Positions 1 to 8,179 of a stretch of DNA of 17,084 nucleotides are shown piece by piece (within the stretch, counting starts at the first letter, position 1; the number at the start of each line of letters is the position of its first letter). The notes below the pieces were generated by a model that was not told the DNA's origin, did not search any database, and worked only from the letters and a program-made list of their open reading frames with translations. The DNA is from Candidatus Cloacimonadota bacterium (GTDB taxonomy: Bacteria > Cloacimonadota > Cloacimonadia > JGIOTU-2), in the NCBI GenBank assembly GCA_016932035.1, contig JAFGDR010000006.1, forward strand, positions 1-17,084. The letters are read 5' to 3'. The translations under genes and the position numbers were made by a program.

Positions 1-549
1 ATTATTTTTTGTATAATCCTTCTGAACATTAATTTCTTGAGGAACGTTCATAATTATGGAGACTTTCTCTCTGTTTTTTCTTCCTTTTATATATTGTATA
101 CGCGCTTCATCACAGATAAGTATCTCGTCTGCAAAATACATAAATAAATTATCAATCGATCGAATGAATCCAATCATAAACCGATTTTTCAGTCCAAGAG
201 TATATGCAAAAGAATCACGTATATCATATATGATTCTATACTTATTAAAAGTTTTTAATAACATTGGGATAAATGCTGAATCAAGATTACTTGGTTGTAT
301 AATGCATGCTGAGGTATTAAGGATACTTTTTAATAAGAATAAAAACCACCCAAGGATTTTAGTTACTTTGTTCCCAGACTTTGACCTATACGCATGTATA
401 TTATCATCAGCGTTCCCATTTCCTGTCCTATCCCAGTATACTACTTCATGTTTGAAGTTGATTTCATTGAGCACAGTGATCATTCTTGGTATACGTGGAG
501 GGATTTGATAATTCAGCGAACGAATAAAAAGAACTTTGTTACTCTGCAT
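1..549 (-). CDS. Glycosyltransferase, GT4-like N-terminal part (partial, 3' end cut by window edge)
   Basis: Reading the minus strand from the ATG at 547-549 gives 183 uninterrupted codons to the window edge; the C-terminal half lies outside. The protein starts MQSNKVLFIRSLNY and has a Rossmann-like N-terminal pattern: an initial strand, a PRIPRM stretch, then IIQPSNLDSAF and YRIIYDIRDSF followed by a predicted strand EILICDEA. This resembles the acceptor-binding half of family 4 glycosyltransferases (established fold pattern). The donor-sugar-binding domain with the E-x7-E motif is not visible, so the sugar and even the subfamily are unknown. The start overlaps the end of the upstream polymerase gene by 11 bases (ATGCAGAGTAA), suggesting translational coupling. 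Its position after wzx/wzy-like genes implies assembly of the oligosaccharide repeat unit at the cytoplasmic face of the inner membrane. The call as a glycosyltransferase is fairly secure; the specificity is not. Confidence 0.72.
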   Translation of the reverse strand, partial: MQSNKVLFIRSLNYQIPPRIPRMITVLNEINFKHEVVYWDRTGNGNADDNIHAYRSKSGNKVTKILGWFLFLLKSILNTSACIIQPSNLDSAFIPMLLKTFNKYRIIYDIRDSFAYTLGLKNRFMIGFIRSIDNLFMYFADEILICDEARIQYIKGRKNREKVSIIMNVPQEINVQKDYTKNN

Positions 550-1882
550 TTGTCTTTCTATAATTCAGGAAATACTTGAATATGAAGAGAGAAATAAATA
601 TCTCAAAGAAATAGGTGAAACCACCAACAAATTCGTTAAAATAACAATTCATTACAAAGTAAAGCAAAAAGATCACATACAGGAAAACAGATAGCGGTTC
701 ATGTGCAACTTTAAGAAATGAGCAATAGATTTTCTTATATAAGAATCCGATAAGACACATGACAAGTAGTGAAACTATCAACCCAAAGTTCATATACAAC
801 TCACCGAACATCGTAGGTGTGTACGAAACTGAGAATTTTCTATTCAAACTCCATTTTCCTGGCTCGATAGCGTTTGCAATAATGGGACCTGCACCGGTTG
901 GTTTCCCCGGAAATACACTCCGTGGAATTGGCATAGCAAGGAACGCAAGGTATGTTTTTCCATAAAGATGACTAAACCATTTCGGGTATCGCTCGTAAAT
1001 ACTAATCTGTGTATCCATATGACCAAAATCTTTTGTGAACATATATTTCAGTGTTTCGCCGGTTCTTTCCTGGATGAGATCTCGATTATTCTGGAAGAAA
1101 TTGTTCATATCTGAAAAATCAGCAGATCGAATTATGCCAAGTGAAAAAATAATAACAATAGCTCCAACCATAAGAATAATTGTATTAGCATTCACAAATT
1201 TTTTCTTTTTTATCAACTTAGATGAAACAAATATTGTTGCAAACAATAGTATTAATCGTAATCGTGTTGCCGAAATCAGAAGGAACGCTGATCCTAAAAT
1301 AAGAGGTGGAAGAAGAACCCATAAATTGAGTTTCTTTTTTTTCGAATAATAATATACAAAAACTCCATAAGCACATACAATCATAAGATTAGCAAGAAGT
1401 GAATAATAACCAGTACCAGAACGGAGAAGTATTCTCGATGAAATATACTGAAAATATAACGTTAAATAATCAAGGTTTTTATACAACAGAACAATACCTG
1501 TAATACCAAGTAAGAAGAGAAGCAAAAGATAAATTGGTGATATATCTTTTTTGGTTTGTTCAAATTTGGGAGACAGGATACGCATAATTCCGGTAATACT
1601 CTTATTCCCTATGAGTTTATAGCCGGCAATAAGTGAGTACAAACCCAGGTTAGCAAAAATTAACGCTTTCAATAAAACCGGATCCATCTCTAATGGGAAA
1701 AAATGATGGCCTCGATAAAAGTTAGTCAATGTAAATACAATAGGAGAGATATTAAAAGAAAAAATGTGAGGAATAAGCACGAATATCAATGGATTGACAG
1801 GACGCTGATGCGCCTCTCTAATTAAAAGAGTGATATTAATGCCGAGAAAAAGTAACGATAACAATATTATATACGTTTGCAT
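539..1882 (-). CDS. O-antigen/polysaccharide polymerase, Wzy-like integral membrane protein
   Basis: A 447-residue, very hydrophobic protein with about ten or more predicted membrane segments and a larger polar segment around residues 245-345. That segment contains SADFSDMNNFFQNN and IPRSVFPGKPTGAGP, followed by SYTPTMFGELYMNFG, a pattern I recognise from oligosaccharide repeat-unit polymerases. Such enzymes join lipid-linked repeat units at the periplasmic face of the inner membrane. Wzy proteins diverge strongly in sequence, so the call rests on topology, length (usually 400-450 residues), the GELYMNFG-type motif and the neighbours: flippase upstream, glycosyltransferase downstream. The ATG at 1880-1882 overlaps the end of the flippase gene by 16 bases; no strong ribosome binding site is visible. 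The region is A+T-rich, as is usual for such loci. An O-antigen ligase is an alternative but less likely given the neighbouring Wzx and Wzz. Confidence 0.75.
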   Translation of the reverse strand: MQTYIILLSLLFLGINITLLIREAHQRPVNPLIFVLIPHIFSFNISPIVFTLTNFYRGHHFFPLEMDPVLLKALIFANLGLYSLIAGYKLIGNKSITGIMRILSPKFEQTKKDISPIYLLLLFLLGITGIVLLYKNLDYLTLYFQYISSRILLRSGTGYYSLLANLMIVCAYGVFVYYYSKKKKLNLWVLLPPLILGSAFLLISATRLRLILLFATIFVSSKLIKKKKFVNANTIILMVGAIVIIFSLGIIRSADFSDMNNFFQNNRDLIQERTGETLKYMFTKDFGHMDTQISIYERYPKWFSHLYGKTYLAFLAMPIPRSVFPGKPTGAGPIIANAIEPGKWSLNRKFSVSYTPTMFGELYMNFGLIVSLLVMCLIGFLYKKIYCSFLKVAHEPLSVFLYVIFLLYFVMNCYFNEFVGGFTYFFEIFISLFIFKYFLNYRKTNAE

Positions 1883-3270
1883 ATTTTCTTTATTGAGACA
1901 TACTTCAGCGCAATATAAGACATTATTATCAATAGACTGAAGACTACAAAATTTACGACAATGTTCATATATTCATTATCAATGAAGATAAATTTTTGAA
2001 TTGCAAACGAGAGAATGAGAGAAATAAGTAATACAACAACGATTTCCTTATAAATAAATATTTCTCTGATTTTTTTATTGCATACTTTCCCGACTTTACG
2101 AAAATACAATATGTCCATAAATACCGTTACTGTAAGAGTAGTAATTGGAGCAAAATATATCGAAATAAATCGGACAAGAATATATGTTAAAATTACATTT
2201 ATAATTGCAGCAATCATACCTATCTTGAAATAATACCCCTGTTCGTCAGTTGCCATTAGTATTCCAGAAAATATATATACTCTTAGCGGAATGAAGAAAA
2301 GGTAAAGAAGAAATATTCCTGTGCTTTTTATATAATATTCTGAAAAAAGTAATACCATCACGTCTTTACTTCTAAATACAAAAAAAGAAAAAACAGGTAA
2401 AAGAATAAGCATGCATTTTTGCGATACCCTTTTCCAGAGTTGTGCGGTTTTATCTAATTTGCCTTCTGCAAAATACTGAGAAAGAGTGGGTGTGATTGAA
2501 ATGAAAATTGCTCCATTAATAATACCTATTACAGGTATTTCAAAAGCACCATTTGAAAAAATAGCAAACGTGGCATTATCCTTGAGTAAGGATACTATGA
2601 TTTTATCACTTTGTAAAAAAACAGCTCCAGCAAGAGAAGCAAACCAAACAGTAGCCGAGAATCTGAAATGTTTTTTTAGCGAAATATCGAGATTATATGA
2701 TTTTTTTATTTGAAATCCCACAATAATAAGAAAACATATTAGTACAATTGATAAGTAAATTATTGATAAATTGAAAGTTAGAACTGTATTATTTGTTGCT
2801 AATAAAAGTAAGCCTGGAACAAGAAATAAACCTCCTTTCAAAAAGAATGAAAATAGACCTGAAAGGATCGGGTGATTGACAACCATAAATGAACTTTCAG
2901 CCATATTGAGGTATACCAGGAGTATAAAGACTACGAGTAGGCCAAGATATGATAACTTACCAATAAACACTAATACACATATGCTAATAATGAGGATTCC
3001 TACTAAAACAGGACTAATGGAAATTATACTTCTTGAGATAAGATCTTTATTATACGGAATATCGTTATTCTTACTATATTTTAGGATAGAGTTAGGAAAT
3101 CCCAGGGTCATGAGCTTAGAAAAGAAAAGGAAATAAACAAGCAACTTTCTAAATAATCCATAAACGCCCGGTTCAATATTTCTTGAGAGAATGACAGTTA
3201 TGGCTAATACAGTTACATTAGTAAGTATCTTGAATAGTGAAAGAGTGCTTATCTTACCATAGGTTTTCAT
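1867..3270 (-). CDS. Polysaccharide flippase, Wzx/MATE-like (oligosaccharide translocase)
   Basis: A 467-residue protein made almost entirely of hydrophobic segments, about 12-14 predicted helices. It begins MKTYGKISTLSLFKILTNVTV, followed by ILSRNIEPGVYGLFRKLL, the typical first-helix pattern of the Wzx/RfbX flippase family (SR.l.p..yG.f). A second family-like stretch, around FRFSATVWFASLAGAVFLQSD, gives the usual 'SDKIIVS' loop of the middle of these proteins. The family moves undecaprenyl-diphosphate-linked repeat units from the cytoplasmic to the periplasmic leaflet. The start is an ATG preceded by no clear Shine-Dalgarno sequence, 41 bases after the Wzz-like gene. Its 3' end overlaps the polymerase gene by 16 bases. 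Base composition is conspicuously A+T-rich (11 G+C in the 60 bases 2701-2760), lower than in the translation genes. The substrate cannot be read from the sequence. Confidence 0.85.
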   Translation of the reverse strand: MKTYGKISTLSLFKILTNVTVLAITVILSRNIEPGVYGLFRKLLVYFLFFSKLMTLGFPNSILKYSKNNDIPYNKDLISRSIISISPVLVGILIISICVLVFIGKLSYLGLLVVFILLVYLNMAESSFMVVNHPILSGLFSFFLKGGLFLVPGLLLLATNNTVLTFNLSIIYLSIVLICFLIIVGFQIKKSYNLDISLKKHFRFSATVWFASLAGAVFLQSDKIIVSLLKDNATFAIFSNGAFEIPVIGIINGAIFISITPTLSQYFAEGKLDKTAQLWKRVSQKCMLILLPVFSFFVFRSKDVMVLLFSEYYIKSTGIFLLYLFFIPLRVYIFSGILMATDEQGYYFKIGMIAAIINVILTYILVRFISIYFAPITTLTVTVFMDILYFRKVGKVCNKKIREIFIYKEIVVVLLISLILSFAIQKFIFIDNEYMNIVVNFVVFSLLIIMSYIALKYVSIKKICKRI

Positions 3271-3311
3271 TATTGTTGCGAAATGATCAGATATCTATTT
3301 AAAAGACAGAA

Positions 3312-4397
3312 TTAAAAGCGTTCTTTGATAATAATATAGATAATCGAAAAGAGAAATGCTGCGAAAGAATATGTTAAAACCATTACTGCACGTCGCGGTT
3401 TATCTCGTCTATCCGGTCTCATCGCTTTGTCTAACACATGGAAAGTGGGCACATCTTTGGCCTCTTCGATCTTTGCCTTTTCATATTGTGGACCAAGGAA
3501 CTCAAGCATCTGCTTGTAATACTCGACCTTCCACTGTTTCTCAGCATATTCTTTCTCTAACTGAGGAATTGCATCCATATCAAGAAAAAGGGATTCAACA
3601 TTAACAGCGTAGAACTCATCATATTGCTGTTTTAAAAGATTAATTCTAGATTTCAGCGTGATTAACTCTAAACTTGTTTCATCGTACAAATCTTTTTTTA
3701 GCCCATACTCAATTTCTGATTCTTTTATTGTAGCCTGGATTTCAGCTGCTTGTAGTATTGCTGATGATACTTGATCAGGAAGACTGATTATATTATTCTT
3801 TTCTTTAAACGATGTAAATTCCACAGTTGCTTTTCTTAAGCTATCTTCCATCAGAAGGAGCTGTTCACGCACAAATTCTCTATTAAATTTCGCCCTGTTA
3901 ATGGTGAGATGAATATTGAGATCATCAACAAAATTAGATGCAAAATTAGCCATATTTGCAACCTGTTCTTGATCTCGTGATAGTATAGAAAAAGCAATTT
4001 GGTTTTCCTCCATTGCACTTATATAGATATTACTCCTCAGCTTCTGGAGTGTCTTATCAAGACCTTTTGTATTATATCTAGATTCAAAGTCGAATTGATC
4101 ATTTAAGGCGAGGAGTAATGAGCGGCTTTTGAAGAGTGCTAGCAATCTCATTTGATTGTCATTTCCACCAAATATATTCCCAAAGCCCATTAGATAAGCA
4201 TTTGCTGCAAGTCCACCCATATCTCCCCCTTCGCTTTGTTCAGGAAGTATAACAACAGTTGCTTTGTACCATTTGGGTAGTATAAGACTTATACCTGCAG
4301 TAATGATAGCAACAATGAGAACGAAAAGAATAACAAATTTTCTGTGTTTCCAGAGAATGTGAAAAAAATCTTTGATATTTGAATCTTGTGCTTCCAT
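3312..4397 (-). CDS. Polysaccharide chain-length determinant / co-polymerase (Wzz/GNVR family)
   Basis: A 361-residue protein with the classic polysaccharide co-polymerase layout: a short cytoplasmic N-terminus (MEAQDSNIKDFFHILWKHRK), a first membrane helix at about 18-38, a long periplasmic region with a predicted coiled coil at roughly 150-310, and a second membrane helix at about 336-355. Just before the second helix is a proline- and arginine-rich stretch (AMRPDRRDKPRRA) of the kind found in Wzz/Wzc proteins. No Walker A or B motif or tyrosine cluster follows, so it lacks the BY-kinase domain of Wzc-type proteins. It probably sets chain length and contacts the SLBB export protein encoded immediately upstream. 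The ATG at 4395-4397 has a good ribosome binding site (AGAGG about six bases upstream). The gap to the SLBB gene is 16 bases, supporting co-transcription. Confidence 0.88.
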   Translation of the reverse strand: MEAQDSNIKDFFHILWKHRKFVILFVLIVAIITAGISLILPKWYKATVVILPEQSEGGDMGGLAANAYLMGFGNIFGGNDNQMRLLALFKSRSLLLALNDQFDFESRYNTKGLDKTLQKLRSNIYISAMEENQIAFSILSRDQEQVANMANFASNFVDDLNIHLTINRAKFNREFVREQLLLMEDSLRKATVEFTSFKEKNNIISLPDQVSSAILQAAEIQATIKESEIEYGLKKDLYDETSLELITLKSRINLLKQQYDEFYAVNVESLFLDMDAIPQLEKEYAEKQWKVEYYKQMLEFLGPQYEKAKIEEAKDVPTFHVLDKAMRPDRRDKPRRAVMVLTYSFAAFLFSIIYIIIKERF

Positions 4398-4413
4398 AAA
4401 TCCTCTACATTAT

Positions 4414-5757
4414 TTACTTCACGGCATTCTGCACAACAATGATAACCGTTGCAATCTGTGCAGCAATACTCATGATATCTTTTGTAAGTTGCCAATAATC
4501 AACATCCGGTTTCTCCGGGATGAAAATCATATCACCAAGCTCTATTGGAGTCGTTTCTTTCGGTTTCAGCCATTCACCTGAGTTTGCCTTAATAACACGG
4601 ATTTTCCCTTTTCGAGCTTGCCACGCAAATCCACCAGCTTTATCAATATAATATTGATAATTTTCACCTGGGATATAGGTAACCAATCCAGGATTTTTCA
4701 CCTGACCTGACACGGTAACTGTCACTGTTCTATCCGGAATGTAAATAAAATCCCCTGTCTTAAGCAAGAAGTTATACTCAGGATCATTTTCAAACCACAA
4801 TTTATTGAAGTCAGTGGCAAACTTCCCCCTTTTCTCTCGTGACTTTGTTTTGAAATATTCATATTCAAGCGTGGTCATGTCTTCAACTAACATATTCTTA
4901 AGACGTTCAAATTCAGTATCGATAACATCTTCACTGCTCTTTCTTTGCACATATGCATTTTGGAGATCAGCTTTTTCAGTAGGACCTCCACTCTGAACTA
5001 AAATATCATATAATGTCGTAACTCCATTTTCGATAGCATATCCGCCTGGATACACAACCTCGCCACTTACTGTGACACCTTCACGCCTGTGAAATTCAGG
5101 TATTGCTCTTACATAGATACGATCATCATTTCTCAAAAGAATATTCTGAGCACTTGCAGGATCGTTTAATATCTTATTACAATTTACGAAAACCTTTTCT
5201 GTATTTGATGAATTGTTAATGAATCTAACAACCTCGACAGAATCCAGATATGCATCATCAGAAAAACCCATTGAAAGCATAATGATATCCAAGAGGTGAT
5301 CGTTATTAACGAGCTCAAATTCACCCCCATTATTAATTGAACCTGATATAAATACTTTTTCCTGGATTGCTGGAACAACTATGAGATCCCCATCAGTAAT
5401 ATATGGATTATGTTTTTCATCTCCATACCTAAGAAATCGCTCAATATCAATTATGATAGTGCCTTTTTTATTTTGAAGACTAATGTTTCTCGTGGATGAA
5501 TTTTCAAGAGGACTAAAATGGGGGTTTCCATATTCATCGATATACGTGTTTGCACGCTTGATGGCATCGAATACTCTTTGGTCTGCAGAAAGCACGTATG
5601 TTCCCGGATAACGAACATTTCCAACAACTGATACATTGTATTGGATCATATCGAAAGATGCTTGTGGAATTGTTGACTTGGACTGGGCTAACAAAATTGC
5701 AGGAATCATGCAAATCATGATCAATAATAAAATTTTTCTTCTCATTATAGTATCCAT
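4414..5757 (-). CDS. Polysaccharide export protein with four SLBB repeats (OPX-like)
   Basis: A 447-residue exported protein. Residues 5-25 form a Sec signal peptide (MRRKILLLIM ... ILLAQS); no lipobox cysteine follows, so it is not an obvious lipoprotein. Four SLBB-type repeats can be read, at about 43-77 (SVVGNVRYPGTY), 135-178 (VFISGSINNGGEF), 228-272 (VTVSGEVVYPGGY) and 345-390 (VTVSGQVKNPGLV). The repeats are typically followed by a G/D-D-x-I-x-V/I-P-like closing strand (DGDLIVVP, TGDFIYIP, LGDMIFIP). The classical N-terminal Poly_export motif of Wza is not apparent. A hydrophobic helix ends the protein (about 427-443). SLBB proteins of this group carry polymer across the periplasm and outer membrane. 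The gene abuts hutI with zero spacing. Two starts are possible, ATG 5757 and ATG 5745; the latter gives a cleaner signal peptide (MRRK) and a GGA eight bases upstream, and fits the candidate promoter at 5771-5798. Confidence 0.85.
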   Translation of the reverse strand: MDTIMRRKILLLIMICMIPAILLAQSKSTIPQASFDMIQYNVSVVGNVRYPGTYVLSADQRVFDAIKRANTYIDEYGNPHFSPLENSSTRNISLQNKKGTIIIDIERFLRYGDEKHNPYITDGDLIVVPAIQEKVFISGSINNGGEFELVNNDHLLDIIMLSMGFSDDAYLDSVEVVRFINNSSNTEKVFVNCNKILNDPASAQNILLRNDDRIYVRAIPEFHRREGVTVSGEVVYPGGYAIENGVTTLYDILVQSGGPTEKADLQNAYVQRKSSEDVIDTEFERLKNMLVEDMTTLEYEYFKTKSREKRGKFATDFNKLWFENDPEYNFLLKTGDFIYIPDRTVTVTVSGQVKNPGLVTYIPGENYQYYIDKAGGFAWQARKGKIRVIKANSGEWLKPKETTPIELGDMIFIPEKPDVDYWQLTKDIMSIAAQIATVIIVVQNAVK

Positions 5758-7017
5758 CTAATTATTTAAAATTATACCTTTTTTTATTACTGTTACAACT
5801 GAACTGCTTCCAAGGTGATAAGGTAAATACTGGTAACTCGGTATGTCCAGAATTATTATATCAGCTTGTTTACCAATCTCAATTGAACCAATAATATCAC
5901 CTCTCTCAAGAGAAAAAGCAGCATTTATCGTAATCGCATTGATTGTTTCTGAGGGAAGCATTTTCATCTGAAGACAGGCTATACTTGTAACAAGCTGTTG
6001 AGAGTCGCAGTTGCATGAACCAGGATTAAAATCGGTCGAAAGTGTTATTGGTAAACCAGCTTCGATCATCTTTCTGGCAGGAGCATAATGGGATAATCCA
6101 AGACTGAAGGTTGTTGCAGGAAGAAGAATTGGAATCACACGTGCTTCTTTCAACCTTTGTATACCTTTGTCAGAAATAGCTACGAGATGATCTGCACTTA
6201 CAGCATTCACTTCAGCTGCCAGTTCAGCACCGCCAATCGGTTCGAGTTCATCAGCATGGAACCTGACCTTGAATCCCAGTTCTTTTGCTTTTTTGAGAAC
6301 TCTTCTGGATTCATCGACTGTAAAAACATGCTCTTCACAAAAGATATCACAATACTCTGCAAGATTCTGCTCTTTTACCGCTGGTAACATTTCATTGATG
6401 AGAATATCGAGATATGCTTCATGATCATCTTTGTACTCGTCAGGATATTCGTGAGCTCCCAGAAATGTCGGAATAATCTCCATTGCAGAAAGTTCATTTA
6501 TCTTTTGAATTGCCTTAAGCATTTTAATTTCTGATTCTGTGGTGAGACCATAGCCGCTTTTAGCTTCAATCGTTGTGGTTCCCATAGAAAGCATTTTATT
6601 TATACGTTTCAATCCGAGTTCAACAAGCTCATCCATCGATGCATTTCTCACATCATGAATGCTTGCACGGATACCACCGCCAGTTTGGGAAATTGCCTTA
6701 TAAGACTTTCCCTGCAAACGCATCTCAAATTCGTTTTCACGCGTCTTAACAAAGATAGGATGTGTATGAGGATCGATGAAACCGGGCATAACAACTTTAC
6801 CGGAAGCATTGAGAATTCTATCTGCAGTGAATGATCGTTCTGCTTCGTTGCTTGATCCAAAGAAGACAATTATTCCATCTTTAACACCAACCGCCCCATC
6901 CTCGATCAACCCTATGTCTTGAAGATCAGAACCAACTTTGGGAATAGGTGAAGCAGCTGTTACAAGCTGACTTGCTTGTGTAATGAGTATATCTAATTTT
7001 TCTGTTTTTCTAATCAT
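5758..7017 (-). CDS. hutI: Imidazolonepropionase (HutI)
   Basis: A 419-residue amidohydrolase-fold enzyme that opens the ring of 4-imidazolone-5-propanoate to N-formimino-L-glutamate, the third step of histidine degradation, in the cytoplasm. Metal-ligand and family motifs are present: DPHTHP with H84 and H86, the HutI-specific KSGYGL at 153-158, FHADE with H254, and STDFNPGS with D329. Length matches the family (about 400-420). I chose the ATG at 7015-7017 because it overlaps the ispF stop as ATGA; a longer reading from 7041 would add eight residues inside ispF. No other hut gene (hutH, hutU, hutG) is in the window, so this gene is an orphan between ispF and the polysaccharide genes. A related amidohydrolase activity cannot be excluded, but the motifs fit HutI well. 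Confidence 0.92.
   Translation of the reverse strand: MIRKTEKLDILITQASQLVTAASPIPKVGSDLQDIGLIEDGAVGVKDGIIVFFGSSNEAERSFTADRILNASGKVVMPGFIDPHTHPIFVKTRENEFEMRLQGKSYKAISQTGGGIRASIHDVRNASMDELVELGLKRINKMLSMGTTTIEAKSGYGLTTESEIKMLKAIQKINELSAMEIIPTFLGAHEYPDEYKDDHEAYLDILINEMLPAVKEQNLAEYCDIFCEEHVFTVDESRRVLKKAKELGFKVRFHADELEPIGGAELAAEVNAVSADHLVAISDKGIQRLKEARVIPILLPATTFSLGLSHYAPARKMIEAGLPITLSTDFNPGSCNCDSQQLVTSIACLQMKMLPSETINAITINAAFSLERGDIIGSIEIGKQADIIILDIPSYQYLPYHLGSSSVVTVIKKGIILNN
5771..5798 (-). promoter_or_regulatory. Candidate sigma-70-type promoter for the polysaccharide genes, inside the 3' end of hutI
   Basis: On the minus strand a TTGTAA (5798-5793, four of six matches to TTGACA) is followed after 16 bases by a perfect TATAAT (5776-5771). 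Transcription would start near 5764, just before the SLBB gene, giving an almost leaderless message for the ATG at 5757 or a short leader for the ATG at 5745. The elements lie within hutI codons in an A+T-rich stretch, so a chance match is possible. Confidence 0.4.
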
Positions 7018-7493
7018 GTATTTGATTCTTCTATCAAACATACAGCGAAAACCTTTATGCCATCGCTGTTTCCCACGAATCCCATTCCTTCTTCACGAGT
7101 AGCTTTTATCGAGATTTGTGCGCTTTCTATGTCAAGTTTGGCAGCGATAATCTCCTTCATTTCAGGAAGATAAGGTGCTAGTTTTGGTTTTTCAAGAACA
7201 ATGGTTGAGTCTATATTCACAATTTTATAACCTGATTCCTGAAGAAGATGCTTGGTTTTTTTAAGCAGGATAATACTTGAAATTTTTTTGTAAGCCTGAT
7301 CAGTATCTGGAAAATGCATTCCAATATCCCCAAGATTTGCCGCACCAAGAAGACTGTCTATGATCGCATGAATAAGTGCATCTGCGTCGGAATGACCTAA
7401 CAGACCTTTCTCATTGGGAATATGTACTCCTCCAAGGATAAGTTCTCTACCTTTGACTAATTGATGAACATCATATCCGAATCCGATCTTCAT
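7014..7493 (-). CDS. ispF: 2-C-methyl-D-erythritol 2,4-cyclodiphosphate synthase (IspF)
   Basis: A 159-residue protein of standard family length. It cyclises CDP-methylerythritol 2-phosphate to methylerythritol cyclodiphosphate in the MEP isoprenoid pathway, as a cytoplasmic homotrimer. The zinc ligands are in their canonical places: D8 and H10 (GYDVHQL) and H42 (GHSDADALIHAI). The LGDIGMHFPDTD motif and the C-terminal KATREEGMGFVG motif are also present. The start is the ATG at 7491-7493, which shares its A with the ispD stop (TGATG) and has a strong Shine-Dalgarno AGGAGG four bases upstream. The in-frame GTG directly before it is too close to that site. It is preceded by ispD, the usual partner, and overlaps hutI by four bases. 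Confidence 0.97.
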   Translation of the reverse strand: MKIGFGYDVHQLVKGRELILGGVHIPNEKGLLGHSDADALIHAIIDSLLGAANLGDIGMHFPDTDQAYKKISSIILLKKTKHLLQESGYKIVNIDSTIVLEKPKLAPYLPEMKEIIAAKLDIESAQISIKATREEGMGFVGNSDGIKVFAVCLIEESNT

Positions 7494-8179
7494 CACACCT
7501 CCTTAATGAGTAATTCAGCCAAGATCAGATCGAAGGGATCAGTGATTTTAATATTTAAGGAAGTTCCCTTGAGAATATAGACAGGCTGCCCCATTTTCTC
7601 TATCAATTCAGCATCGTCCCGTACTGAGATATCTTCTTCTTTCGCTAATCTGTGCGCTTTCTTTATTTCAGCAAATGTAAATGTCTGGGGTGTGTAAATT
7701 TCCCAGAGCAAATCCCTGTCTAACGTCCTAATCACTTTGCTGTCTTTGACTTCTTTGATCGTATTTTTTACAGGATGGGCTAGGGTAACAGCACCATGTT
7801 GCTTTGCCAGGTCGATGCTTTCGAGGATTTCTGAAATTTTCACAAAAGGGCGGACACTGTCATGGATTGATACGATCTCTGTGTTATCATCAAGAATTTG
7901 GAGAGCATTATATACTGAATCCTGCCGTCTTTTTCCACCAGCTATGATTGAAATTACCTTATCATCATAATCATAGAATGTAAAAAGCAACTCTTGTAAA
8001 AAATCAATATCTGAAACTGGGCAGGTAATGATAATTTGTTCAAAAACCTGCGCTTTCACAAACGTCTCAAGCGTATGCAGAATGATTGGTTTGTCCCCAA
8101 TTTCAATAAACTGCTTCTTCTTAGGGGAGTTCATTCTTCGACCGCTCCCAGCAGCAGTAAGGATAGCACAATTACTCAT
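7493..8179 (-). CDS. ispD: 2-C-methyl-D-erythritol 4-phosphate cytidylyltransferase (IspD)
   Basis: A 228-residue enzyme that transfers CMP from CTP to methylerythritol 4-phosphate, giving CDP-methylerythritol in the MEP pathway. The N-terminus carries the nucleotide-binding signature LTAAGSGRRM followed by PKKKQF. Further family motifs are VSIHDSVRPFV in the middle and VRDDAELIE near residue 190. Length is typical (about 225-235). The ATG at 8177-8179 overlaps the ribF stop by eight bases (ATGAGTAA), and the stop overlaps ispF as TGATG. A separate IspD and IspF, rather than a fused IspDF, is seen here, with the two genes translationally coupled. Confidence 0.96.
   Translation of the reverse strand: MSNCAILTAAGSGRRMNSPKKKQFIEIGDKPIILHTLETFVKAQVFEQIIITCPVSDIDFLQELLFTFYDYDDKVISIIAGGKRRQDSVYNALQILDDNTEIVSIHDSVRPFVKISEILESIDLAKQHGAVTLAHPVKNTIKEVKDSKVIRTLDRDLLWEIYTPQTFTFAEIKKAHRLAKEEDISVRDDAELIEKMGQPVYILKGTSLNIKITDPFDLILAELLIKEV

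Noticed and set aside
56-508. 150-codon open frame on the plus strand
   Set aside because: It is the opposite strand of the glycosyltransferase, whose minus-strand frame is open to the window edge, overlaps the polymerase stop in a coupled way and shows a recognisable fold pattern.
3312-4397. Tyrosine autokinase (Wzc-type) fusion
   Set aside because: The protein ends right after the second membrane helix; there is no Walker A, Walker B or tyrosine-rich tail.
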